From the NCBI GenBank assembly GCA_016929465.1, contig JAFGIT010000144.1, positions 1-9,315 on the forward strand: a stretch of DNA of 9,315 bases, given 5' to 3'. A program made the translations under genes and the position numbers. The notes beneath the pieces are model-generated. The model saw only the letters and a list, made by a program, of their open reading frames with translations. It did not search any database and was not told where the DNA came from. The DNA comes from Candidatus Coatesiibacteriota bacterium (GTDB lineage Bacteria; B130-G9). Shown here piece by piece: positions 1 through 7,476 of this stretch. Position 1 is the stretch's first letter, and each line of letters opens with the position of its first letter.

Positions 1-156
1 AATCCAACTGGCCCGCAGACGGGTTCTGGCAAGGTCATACGCGGAGGCAGCTGGGGGCAATATTCGATACTGTGCCGATCAGCCTCTCGACACTGGAATT
101 ACCCCTGGTATCGAGACGATTCCTACGGCTTCAGAGTCTGCCAAAGAGCGAACTAA
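1..156 (+). CDS. SUMF1/FGE-like domain protein, C-terminal end (5' truncated by window)
   Basis: The window opens inside a gene whose last 51 codons are in frame 1 and end at TAA (154-156), followed at once by an in-frame TAG. The fragment has the terminal signature of the SUMF1 (formylglycine-generating-enzyme-like, C-type-lectin-related) fold: PTGPQTGSG, then VIRGGSW at residues 12-18, CRSASR at 25-30, and GFRVC at 43-47. The downstream gene at 357 ends in the same way (DPTGP.SGS, RGSGW, CRSANR, GLRVA), so the two are tandem paralogues. The fragment has a single cysteine in the CRSASR segment and no C-x4-C pair like that of true formylglycine-generating enzymes. I therefore read it as a structural or ligand-binding SUMF1 domain and not as a sulfatase-modifying enzyme. 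Its N-terminus, including any signal peptide, lies outside the window. Confidence 0.85.
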   Translation, partial: NPTGPQTGSGKVIRGGSWGQYSILCRSASRHWNYPWYRDDSYGFRVCQRAN

Positions 157-183
157 TAGGAAATGCAACATATAGTCTGCGCA

Positions 184-232
184 GCGAGGGCCGCTATCAA
201 ATTGGCCCTCGCGCCAGTTCCCTTTTCTGGCG
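184..232. terminator. Two adjacent inverted repeats after the first SUMF1 gene, possible terminator or RNA structure
   Basis: GCGAGGGCC (184-192) is the exact reverse complement of GGCCCTCGC (204-212), giving a 9-bp GC-rich stem with an 11-nt loop. Immediately after, CGCCAG (212-217) pairs with CTGGCG (227-232) around a pyrimidine-rich 9-nt loop. The two stems share base 212, and the 3' arm of the first could pair partly with the second, so they may compete. The structure starts 27 bases after the TAA of the upstream gene, a usual place for a terminator. There is no clean U-tract after either stem: the TTTT lies inside the second loop. Intrinsic termination is therefore only possible, and mRNA stabilisation or attenuation are alternatives. 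Confidence 0.35.
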
Positions 233-320
233 AGGAGCCTCTCCCGTTCAGCGGCGATTCTTTCTTGCATTGTTGCGTTTGAGCAAGCATTCTCAGCTCG
301 CGTCCAAATCGCCTCAATTC

Positions 321-350
321 AGGAGGTAAGGGACTATAACCAAAAGGGAG
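321..350 (+). promoter_or_regulatory. Ribosome-binding region of the secreted SUMF1 gene, two SD-like sites
   Basis: GGGAG (346-350) lies 6 nt before the ATG at 357 and is the likely working Shine-Dalgarno site; it fixes the start used here. A second, stronger match, AGGAGGT (321-327), lies 29 nt before the ATG and has no ATG, GTG or TTG at usable spacing downstream. It could be a standby site for ribosomes or a chance purine-rich match. Confidence 0.6.
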
Positions 351-356
351 AAGAAA

Positions 357-1571
357 ATGAGAAGGTCAGTTATATTCACTACGATGGCGCTGATTCTCCT
401 TATCTGGGTAATCGCTGGGGCCCAGCCAATCGTTAATATCCATACCGACGCCGCGAGCTATCAATCGGGCGATTCGATAAAGGTCAGTCTATCCGCCTCA
501 AATGACGGCGAGGCGATGTCGGTCGATGTTTATATAGGGATTCTTTTGCCCGATGGCGATGCTTATTCCATAGGAACCGACGGCTGGGGTCATTCTATCG
601 AACGTTGGCTAGCCAATATCTACATTCCGGCGTGGTTTGACATGGCGCCCTCCACGTTCTGGACTTTCGACCTTCCATCCGCCATTCCCCCGATAGAGAA
701 TGACGGCTCGTATAGTTTCGCGGCGGTTCTGACCTATCCGGGCACATTCGACTGGGCATCCGATCTTAGCCTCGCGTCATTTAACTTCGAATCAGATAAT
801 CACTCCGATCGTATGGTCTCCATTCGCGCAGGTTCATTCATTATGGGTTCTTCAGGCAGTGAGGCGGGGCGCGACGCGGACGAGGGGCCCAAACGAACTG
901 TGAATATCTCGGCCTTTCAGATGTCCAAGACCGAAGTAACTCAGAAGTTGTGGACGGATATGATGGGCTGGAGTGATTCGCATTTCGTGGGTGATAATTA
1001 TCCGGTAGAGCTCGTTACTTGGTTCGACTGTGCGAGTTTTTGCAATAAGCTCTCTCAGGCGGAAGGCTTCTCCCACTGCTACACAATAACGAACGCCGCT
1101 TACGACGGCAATCACATCACCTCCGCCGATGTAACATGCGACTTCGAGGCGAATGGCTATCGACTGCCGACCGAGGCCGAGTGGGAATATGCTTGTCGCG
1201 CGGGAACGAGTACCCGCTATTACACCGGTGACACCGAGGCGGACTTGGCTCGGGCGGCCTGGTATTCGGACACATCCGGCGCAGTGACACATGAGGTTGG
1301 GCAAAAGACGCCTAACTCCTGGGGCCTATATGACATGCATGGAAATGTCTGGGAATGGTGTTGGGACTTCTATGCAACTGATTATTATGGCGTCAGCCCA
1401 AATCCAGACAGCGATCCCACGGGTCCCGAGAGCGGCTCGGACCGGAGCATACGAGGCAGCGGGTGGTATCTTGGCGCCGACTATTGTCGGTCGGCAAATC
1501 GTCAGGGGAACGGCCCTGGACTTCGGGGGTTCCATAACGTTGGCCTCCGTGTGGCGAGGTCATCTGATTAG
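357..1571 (+). CDS. Secreted SUMF1/FGE-like domain protein with N-terminal beta module
   Basis: This 404-residue protein begins with a signal peptide: basic MRRS, a hydrophobic core at about 5-20, and a likely cleavage near AGA-QP at 21-24. Residues 25-145 look like an extracytoplasmic beta-sandwich module, with alternating hydrophobic strands, DVYIGILLPDG at 57-67 and AAVLTYPGT at 122-130. Residues 152-400 are a SUMF1 domain with its usual landmarks: VSIRAGSFIMGS (154-165), the KTEVTQ type-1 motif (191-196), RLPTEAEWEYACRAGT (269-284), GLYDMHGNVWEWCWDFY (323-339) and CRSANR (377-382). The usual RGGSW reads RGSGW (366-370), and the C-x4-C active-site pair of true FGE is not visible; only C377 lies there. 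Secretion, and paralogy with the upstream gene, suggest a surface or periplasmic binding protein and not a sulfatase-maturing enzyme. The ATG at 357 is supported by GGGAG six bases upstream. The domain call is firm, the role is inferred. Confidence 0.92.
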   Translation: MRRSVIFTTMALILLIWVIAGAQPIVNIHTDAASYQSGDSIKVSLSASNDGEAMSVDVYIGILLPDGDAYSIGTDGWGHSIERWLANIYIPAWFDMAPSTFWTFDLPSAIPPIENDGSYSFAAVLTYPGTFDWASDLSLASFNFESDNHSDRMVSIRAGSFIMGSSGSEAGRDADEGPKRTVNISAFQMSKTEVTQKLWTDMMGWSDSHFVGDNYPVELVTWFDCASFCNKLSQAEGFSHCYTITNAAYDGNHITSADVTCDFEANGYRLPTEAEWEYACRAGTSTRYYTGDTEADLARAAWYSDTSGAVTHEVGQKTPNSWGLYDMHGNVWEWCWDFYATDYYGVSPNPDSDPTGPESGSDRSIRGSGWYLGADYCRSANRQGNGPGLRGFHNVGLRVARSSD

Positions 1572-1737
1572 AGAGCTTGTCACTGGGCTGTGGGCAGGAA
1601 TTCTCTGAAGGGCACGGAAAGCTCTGGTCAGAATATACACTTCGTCTCACATTGCGAGCCTCACTCTAGCGTAGCTTCGGGGACACGGTGCGGATTAGCC
1701 TCTCACACCTTGCAAACGGAGCCCCCGGCCTGTTAAG

Positions 1738-2796
1738 ATGGCCCGCATGGTTAAGTCAAACAAGACAATTGCGATAGGCTTCCCGATAGTGCACTCCGTC
1801 CAGGGCGGAGCGGAGGTGCACATCGATTCCCTTTACGCTGTGCTCAAAGAAAGAGGGCATCAGGTCTCGAGGATAGACATCCCATTCACTTTCAGCCCGC
1901 CGAGACAGCTGATCCGCGACTGCCTGGCCTGGCGGCTGCTCGATGTGACGAAGAGCTACCTGCAGCCACACGACCTTTACATAGCTACCAAGTTTCCATC
2001 ATACGTGGCGAAGCACCCGAATAAGGTCGTCTATCTCTTGCATCAACACCGGGAGGTTTACGAGCTCTGGATGACTCGCTTCTGCCAGTTCAAGAGCAGC
2101 GAAGAAGACCAGGGCATAAGGGACGCAATCGTGGCAATAGACAACCAGGCGCTGCGAGAGGCGAAGGCTGTCTTCGCAAACTCGAAGCGTGTTGCGGAGC
2201 GCTTGAGAAAATACAATGGTATCGAGAGCAAAGCTCTCTATGCACCGCCTCGTCTAAAGAACGAGTTCACTTGCGAGGCCTACGAGCCGTTCCTCTTCTG
2301 TCCCGGCAGGCTGGAACTCAACAAGTGCGTGGACCTGGTCCTGAACGCGCTCGCGGAGACTAAGTCGAAGGCGAGGTGCATCATCACCGGCAAGGGGCCG
2401 CAGGAAAATACGCTCAAAAAATTGGCGAAGAAGCTGAAGCTCGGAGACAGAGTCGAATTCGCCGGCTGGGTCGATGAGAAGACGCTGCTCGATCTCTATT
2501 CGAGATGCCTTGCAGTTTTGTTCGTTCCGAAGGACGAGGACCTGGGATTCATTACGCTGGAGGCATTCCTTTCGAAGAAGCCGGTCCTAACGACGACGAC
2601 TTCCGGCGCCGTTTTGGAGTTCGTCGAGGACGGAGCAACCGGCTACGTCGCGGAGGCTACACCGGAGTCGCTTGCCGAAAAGATCGACCTCATTGTCGGC
2701 AAGCCGAAGCAGGCAAAGCCCATGGGAGAGGCGGGCTTCGAGATTGCGTCGAAGCTCAACTGGGATTACATTGTCGAGCACCTGACCTCGTTTTGA
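1738..2796 (+). CDS. Glycosyltransferase, GT4-type (GT-B fold)
   Basis: This 352-residue protein has the two-domain GT-B layout and no signal peptide or membrane segment, so it should act in the cytoplasm or at the inner membrane face. The N-terminal acceptor half has the glycine-rich QGGAEVH motif (22-28). The C-terminal donor half contains FLFCPGRLELNKCVDLVL (185-202), the IITGKGP strand-turn (215-221), VEFAGWV (239-245) and the E-x7-E nucleotide-sugar motif, E267 to E275. After that come the conserved KPVLTTTTSG (281-290) and EFVEDGATGYV (294-304). All fit a retaining GT4 enzyme adding a hexose or related sugar from a nucleotide donor; neither donor nor acceptor can be read from sequence. 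The ATG at 1738 has no good Shine-Dalgarno site (CGGAG at 1717-1721 is 16 nt away), and ATG 1747 is a fair alternative start. The next gene starts 122 bases on and is probably functionally related. Confidence 0.92.
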   Translation: MARMVKSNKTIAIGFPIVHSVQGGAEVHIDSLYAVLKERGHQVSRIDIPFTFSPPRQLIRDCLAWRLLDVTKSYLQPHDLYIATKFPSYVAKHPNKVVYLLHQHREVYELWMTRFCQFKSSEEDQGIRDAIVAIDNQALREAKAVFANSKRVAERLRKYNGIESKALYAPPRLKNEFTCEAYEPFLFCPGRLELNKCVDLVLNALAETKSKARCIITGKGPQENTLKKLAKKLKLGDRVEFAGWVDEKTLLDLYSRCLAVLFVPKDEDLGFITLEAFLSKKPVLTTTTSGAVLEFVEDGATGYVAEATPESLAEKIDLIVGKPKQAKPMGEAGFEIASKLNWDYIVEHLTSF

Positions 2797-2905
2797 GGAA
2801 GCCTCCTTTTGAGAGATTGGACTGGACAGCGGGTGCATGCTTAATACCCTCAGTTTGAGCGCATATATAAACTCCTCGGGCGATTGCTGGCCATATCCGG
2901 CTTTC

Positions 2906-2912
2906 AGGGAGA
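2906..2912 (+). promoter_or_regulatory. Shine-Dalgarno site supporting a GTG start
   Basis: AGGGAGA (2906-2912) ends 6 nt before GTG at 2919. There is no ATG in that frame nearby, and the following residues (DKLKCF) lead straight into a membrane helix, so this site decides the GTG start of the five-helix membrane protein. Confidence 0.65.
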
Positions 2913-2918
2913 AGCTTT

Positions 2919-3854
2919 GTGGATAAACTGAAATGCTTCCTGCTTTGCGTCCTCATATCCGCCCTGAATATCTTATTCGCGGGAATCGTCGGCCTGCGAA
3001 AGGCCCAGTATTCGGGGGCTGACCGGGCTCTCGTCCTGGCGCTTGCGATAATCCTCCCGGCCTGGTTCCTTCTGACAACCGGTATCAACCTGCTCTGGCG
3101 AAATAGGCCGAGTTTCGATTGGCGTCGTTTGGCATTGTTCGATCTTCTATTCTACGCGTTCTTGCCCATCCTTGGGGGCGCGATCTGCGGTGTCGAGTTG
3201 TTCGGCGAGATCTCGTTGACGCGCCTGGCGGTCGTGATTGCTCTCCTGAAGGGATTCGCGACGCTCTACTACCTGACTCGCGCAAGTGATTCTGGCAGCG
3301 GAAAATGGCCGAGTATCTTTGTCGGAACGGTCCTTGCGCTTAGCGTAATTCTGACCATAGTTGCCTTCTCAGGGCAGCGCGAGCGAGTAACGAGGCGGCT
3401 GGAGTTCGGGCCGAAGGCACTCATCACGAGTACGGATTCCGTCATCGAGAGGTCGGTCGAGGGCTGCGCAAGCGCAACCAAAGTGCGGCTCCAGACGTCA
3501 CTTATTCACGCCGGTGGGATTCTTCAGGACACGACAGTAGCACATCTGAGGGTCACCGATTCGAATGGCAACCTCTATGAATTCCCACTGAAGGTCGGTG
3601 TCCATTCATGTGAGCAGAACTACGAGATCCCCAATACTAGGACCCACATCCGCCACATGCGGGCGCATGCCCAGAAATGCAACGCGGAGTACCTCTTCCA
3701 CGGACAGGCCTATCTTGGAAGGTCCTGCTCGGCGACATTCGAGTTCGGCAAGAGGATAGTGCCGAAGTCTGTGGAAGTCGTATATGGCCTCGATGACTCG
3801 GAGCAAGAACTCCTGCGGATCTATATCAAGAGCATTCTGTTCCTGGACAAATGA
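2919..3854 (+). CDS. Five-helix membrane protein with extracytoplasmic C-terminal beta domain
   Basis: This 311-residue protein starts at GTG, chosen for its well-placed Shine-Dalgarno site. I see five hydrophobic helices, at about 5-27, 37-60, 70-93, 101-120 and 132-151. Basic loops (RNRPSFDWRR at 61-70) follow helix 2 and the acidic loop (ELFGEIS at 93-99) follows helix 3. By the positive-inside rule the N-terminus is inside and residues 152-311 are outside. That tail is beta-rich, with TTVAHLRVTDSNGNLYEFPL (205-224), and carries four cysteines (C183, C231, C254, C270) that could form disulfides. I recall a similar segment at the C-terminus of some large bacterial GT-C membrane glycosyltransferases; that is memory, not a search. 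No catalytic motif is visible. Its stop overlaps the next gene's ATG (ATGA, 3851-3854), which implies coupled translation. Best guess: an accessory subunit of the GT-C protein. Confidence 0.85.
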   Translation: MDKLKCFLLCVLISALNILFAGIVGLRKAQYSGADRALVLALAIILPAWFLLTTGINLLWRNRPSFDWRRLALFDLLFYAFLPILGGAICGVELFGEISLTRLAVVIALLKGFATLYYLTRASDSGSGKWPSIFVGTVLALSVILTIVAFSGQRERVTRRLEFGPKALITSTDSVIERSVEGCASATKVRLQTSLIHAGGILQDTTVAHLRVTDSNGNLYEFPLKVGVHSCEQNYEIPNTRTHIRHMRAHAQKCNAEYLFHGQAYLGRSCSATFEFGKRIVPKSVEVVYGLDDSEQELLRIYIKSILFLDK

Positions 3855-6800
3855 GTACAATCATCTATCTCGCCTGCACATTTTGCCTCGCGGTGGCCTC
3901 GCGACTGTGGTTGACGAGCTATTGGGTGGCACTTGATGTTCCAAGGCCCCAGATCGTCTCCCAGTTCGTGCCGATTGTGCTCGCAAGCGCCGCCGTCATT
4001 CTCACCCTATTAAGAAAGATGAAGCTTCGCAAAGGAATCGATTCGGGGACAAGGGTGGTTTGCGCGCTTGGGGCGGTCGCCTTCCTGTTGCTATCCTCGC
4101 CGATGATAACGGATGATTCTCAGTACTCGGAGTTGCTTTCGGGGCCGGTCCTTCTATGCCTCATAATTGCCCTCTCTGCGGTCCTGGTGCGGGCACTCTT
4201 GCTGAATGCCGACGAGCTCTCGCTAAAGGCGCTGCTTGTTGCGCTCGCGATCGTCTGCGCGATGTGCTTCTACTGGTTCGGCCTCTGGACCTATGACCAG
4301 CATCCCCCTGACGGGGACGAGCCTTACTACCTTCTGACCGCGCACAGCATCGGCTATGACTTCGACATCGACAGGACCAACAACTTCGAGAACAAGGACT
4401 ATCTGGCTTACTATCCATACGAGCTTCAGCCTCAGTATCGGTCGATCCTGATCAAGGGCAAGAAGTATGAGGTGCCGAATTACAACATCGGCTACCCAAT
4501 CTTGATAGCGCTGCCTTACAGGCTATTCGGCTTTCGAGGGGCAGCAGCTTTCATGAATCTGGTTGCCGCGCTCTTAGTCGTCAATGTGTTCCTTCTGGGC
4601 TTAGAGGCCGGAGCAAGCAGAAAGCACGCGCTCATGGGGGCGCTGCTGTTCGGTTTTTCGGTTCCGATGGTGAACTATGCCAATCAGATTTTCCCCGCAG
4701 CAGTGACTGCGCTCTTCACTATATACGCGTTCAGGCTTCTCCTTAAGATCGATGGCGGCAGACGCCGTGAAATAGTGATTCTCATCGTGCTTTGCGTCGC
4801 CCTATTTATGCTTAAGATCCGTCTCTCGTTGGTCATCGGCCCAATCCTCTTGCTTGCTATCTGGAAGGTTACGAGGCGCAAGGTGGTCTGGCTGTATGCC
4901 GCTGGCGTCGCGGGCATTCTGGGTGTCGTGGGCTTTCTCCTGAGAGACAAGATCGACACCTTGAGGCTGTTGACCTCGAGGCTCGACGAACTGCTCCGGA
5001 TGGGTTCGAGTGACCTCACCCCGGCGAACGGTGTGCTTGGGCAAATGCTGGACCAGCAATTCGGCCTTTTGGTTCTTGCCCCGATCTACCTCTTCTCGCT
5101 TGTGGGCGCCTACGCCCTCTATAAGCGCAACAAGTCCATGCTTGCCAGGATGATATTCGTTATTGCCCCTTACTACCTGGTTGTCGGGGCGATGCCGTGG
5201 TGGAATGCCTCCTGGTGCCCGCCGTGTCGCTTTCTCATCGTCATTCTTCCTTTCTTCGGGGCCTTGATCGGCCTCGGCCTCGAGCGCATCGCGACGCTGA
5301 GACAGGCCTCGGTGTTCAGTTTTGCCGCTGCGGTGTCCGCAATCGTGACCTTCCTGCACCTCTTCTCTCCCGTATTTCGCTATGATCAGCCAAATGGGGC
5401 AAACAGGGCCTTCTGGCTGATTAATACGAATACCTATATAGATTTCTCCCGGTTGTTGCCTTCCTTCTTCAGGACGGATATCTCGACGCCATTGGAGGTC
5501 TTCCTGGAGATGATCGCGTTCGGGCTGCTCTTGTTCCTGGCTGCCAAGTCATCCAGGCGCAAATTGCCCTCGAGAAGTCTCCTCGAGTCGGGTAGATTCG
5601 TCTATGCTGCGGGAATCGGTGTGGCCTCCGTCGCATTCTTGCTCGCCGCAGGTGCTATCTGCGACATCACCGCGACGAGGAGCAACTACCAATTGGAGGA
5701 TGAGCCCCTTTCAATCTACGATCCACCATCCAGAGCCTATATCAAGGGTGGGCGCAGGATAACGCCAGGCTACCCATTCGAGCGCGAGATTCTCGTCTCG
5801 CCGGGTGAGAAATTCATTATAGTCGAGGCCATGATGCGCGATCCGATCTGGACGACTGTGCCGAACATGTGGCTCGAACTCTCGAATGAGAGCGAGACCG
5901 TCCGGGTGATCGACGAACCGGTTCAGATCGAATTGATGCAGAAATACTACAGGCGAGTGAGGCTCTCCGGGGGGAATTACACCATGCGGCTCGGGACATC
6001 GATCCCCGGCGTTGACATGAAGAAGATAAATCCGGACAAAGTTGCGAATGTCTATGTCGATCGGATACAGATATTCGACGAGGACGGTATAGAGGGCTTT
6101 CTCTACGCGACATTCGGTCGCATATTCAACCTGCTCTCAATCCCAGAGGGCATGGAGTATATGGGACATGCGTATTTCATCAATCCGCAGTACAAGCAGC
6201 TCGGAGAGAGGCTCTTCCAGTCATTCATCAGCGCCAGAATGTGGCCCGAAGCGGCCGACGTTTTCTCTCAGCAGGCGGATAGAGACCCCTTCAACCTATC
6301 TCAATATACGCCAGACCAGCTGCTTCAGCTCGCGAAGGCGGAATTAGTGAAGAAGCGATACGGGCACGCCCTTCAGCTACTGAGGCCGGTGCCGAGCGCT
6401 GACGCCATCTATCCCTCGTCGAGATTGGTCGCTGCCGAGGCTCATTACAGGCGGGGTGAGTTCGATGCCGCCCTATCCGTCCTCCCGGACAATCTGAAAG
6501 AGGTAAAAGAGGTTCTCAAAGCGGATTACATTCGCGCCCTATGCCTTCTCGATGAGGGCGATTCAGAGAGGGCATACCGGATACTCGAACGGCTCGCTGG
6601 CAAGGAATTCGAGGGTAGCTTCGACGCGCTCTGTAAATTGCTCGCCATCGCGCGTATGGCAGGAGACCAGGACCAGCTCAATCGTTCGATAAACCTGTTG
6701 CACGAATTCCGGACCAGGGAGGTTTCGGTCAACGAAATGACCAAATCAAGGGGCAGACCGAGCGGGGACGGGGGCTGGCTGCTGGAGCGCAATGGATTCT

Positions 6801-7474
6801 TCGAGACCAGCGTCGATGTGTTGTCAGACACGCTCGTTCTGGGTATGGAGGTTAAGGCGAAGGGGACATTCGAGACGCACGTCGAAACGGGCCTCGTTAT
6901 AGACCCGACCTCCGGGGAGAGCAGATACATCTTCCCGGATCTTAAGGTCTCTCTGGACGGGACGAGCACGAAATACATAAAGGTCCCATATTACGATTGG
7001 ACAAAGACCTATGTATTTTTCGACAACGTCGAGACAGGAACACACGATCTCAAGATATACTATATAAATGACCACACATTCCAGAAAGATAGGCAGGACA
7101 GGCAGTTCTTTTTGAGACAAGTCTCGCTTCAGAGTGCAATCGCGATTTTCAAGGATGATATGGTCTGGCAGTCGAGCCCCGACGCAGACGAGGCTGTCTT
7201 CGAGACTCGCTTTGATGCTCGCTTCCCAATCAAGTCGCTCACGCTCGACCGCAGCGCCGTCGAGGGGAAAGCGCACGCCGAGCTGCTGATAGAGGTCGAT
7301 TCTGAGCAGATGTTATCAATACCCTTGGCTGCCGAGGATTCCGGTGCCATCGAACGAAATCTCATATTGCCTATCGGAGTTCATACGGCGAGATTCATCT
7401 TGAGATCTGCTGAAGATAAGACAGATTTTAAGTCAATTGGTGCTTCCTTTAACGTGATTGGTTTCGAGTATTAG
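3851..7474 (+). CDS. GT-C-type membrane glycosyltransferase fused to TPR-like repeats and beta domains
   Basis: This 1207-residue protein has about 600 N-terminal residues of membrane helices and a large extracytoplasmic half. Five helices (about 4-25, 35-55, 66-85, 97-118, 126-146) precede a loop with HPPDGDEPYY (151-160). The acidic D154/D156/E157 cluster fits the catalytic loop of GT-C enzymes of the GT39/GT83 (PMT/ArnT-like) type, which transfer sugars from polyprenyl-phosphate donors. Further helices run to about residue 602, including the MPWWNASW...RF segment (448-461). Residues 610-742 look like a beta-sandwich. Residues 783-955 are TPR-like helix pairs, for example KKRYGHALQLL (834-844), YRRGEFDAALSVL (866-878) and DEGDSERAYRIL (901-912). 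Residues 983-1095 resemble a jelly-roll carbohydrate-binding module ending in IND (1072-1074) and DRQFF (1083-1087). A last beta-rich segment fills 1096-1207. Most GT-C enzymes are about half this length. Acceptor and sugar are unknown. Confidence 0.88.
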   Translation: MSTIIYLACTFCLAVASRLWLTSYWVALDVPRPQIVSQFVPIVLASAAVILTLLRKMKLRKGIDSGTRVVCALGAVAFLLLSSPMITDDSQYSELLSGPVLLCLIIALSAVLVRALLLNADELSLKALLVALAIVCAMCFYWFGLWTYDQHPPDGDEPYYLLTAHSIGYDFDIDRTNNFENKDYLAYYPYELQPQYRSILIKGKKYEVPNYNIGYPILIALPYRLFGFRGAAAFMNLVAALLVVNVFLLGLEAGASRKHALMGALLFGFSVPMVNYANQIFPAAVTALFTIYAFRLLLKIDGGRRREIVILIVLCVALFMLKIRLSLVIGPILLLAIWKVTRRKVVWLYAAGVAGILGVVGFLLRDKIDTLRLLTSRLDELLRMGSSDLTPANGVLGQMLDQQFGLLVLAPIYLFSLVGAYALYKRNKSMLARMIFVIAPYYLVVGAMPWWNASWCPPCRFLIVILPFFGALIGLGLERIATLRQASVFSFAAAVSAIVTFLHLFSPVFRYDQPNGANRAFWLINTNTYIDFSRLLPSFFRTDISTPLEVFLEMIAFGLLLFLAAKSSRRKLPSRSLLESGRFVYAAGIGVASVAFLLAAGAICDITATRSNYQLEDEPLSIYDPPSRAYIKGGRRITPGYPFEREILVSPGEKFIIVEAMMRDPIWTTVPNMWLELSNESETVRVIDEPVQIELMQKYYRRVRLSGGNYTMRLGTSIPGVDMKKINPDKVANVYVDRIQIFDEDGIEGFLYATFGRIFNLLSIPEGMEYMGHAYFINPQYKQLGERLFQSFISARMWPEAADVFSQQADRDPFNLSQYTPDQLLQLAKAELVKKRYGHALQLLRPVPSADAIYPSSRLVAAEAHYRRGEFDAALSVLPDNLKEVKEVLKADYIRALCLLDEGDSERAYRILERLAGKEFEGSFDALCKLLAIARMAGDQDQLNRSINLLHEFRTREVSVNEMTKSRGRPSGDGGWLLERNGFFETSVDVLSDTLVLGMEVKAKGTFETHVETGLVIDPTSGESRYIFPDLKVSLDGTSTKYIKVPYYDWTKTYVFFDNVETGTHDLKIYYINDHTFQKDRQDRQFFLRQVSLQSAIAIFKDDMVWQSSPDADEAVFETRFDARFPIKSLTLDRSAVEGKAHAELLIEVDSEQMLSIPLAAEDSGAIERNLILPIGVHTARFILRSAEDKTDFKSIGASFNVIGFEY

Positions 7475-7476
7475 CG

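Noticed and set aside
1572-1625. AGAGCTT (1572-1578) and AAGCTCT (1619-1625) as a terminator after the secreted SUMF1 gene
   Set aside because: The 7-bp stem has a 40-base loop and no U-tract after it.
2795-2810. GAGG-AAG-CCTC followed by TTTT at the end of the GT4 gene, as a terminator
   Set aside because: The stem is only 4 bp and overlaps the stop codon; too weak to call, and the following gene seems functionally linked.
2861-2872. TATATAAA as a -10 box for the gene at 2919
   Set aside because: No acceptable -35 hexamer lies 16-18 bases upstream, and AT-rich strings occur by chance in spacers.
5213-5227. WCPPC (residues 455-459 of the GT-C protein), identical to a thioredoxin/TlpA redox motif
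   Set aside because: It lies between membrane helices in the segment where related GT-C proteins, as I recall them, have a conserved xPPxRF motif, and there is no thioredoxin fold around it. The cysteines look incidental, although a disulfide is possible.
4802-5359. A 185-codon minus-strand frame inside the GT-C gene
   Set aside because: It is antisense to clear membrane helices, its translation is rich in charged residues as expected for the complement of hydrophobic codons, and no domain is seen.
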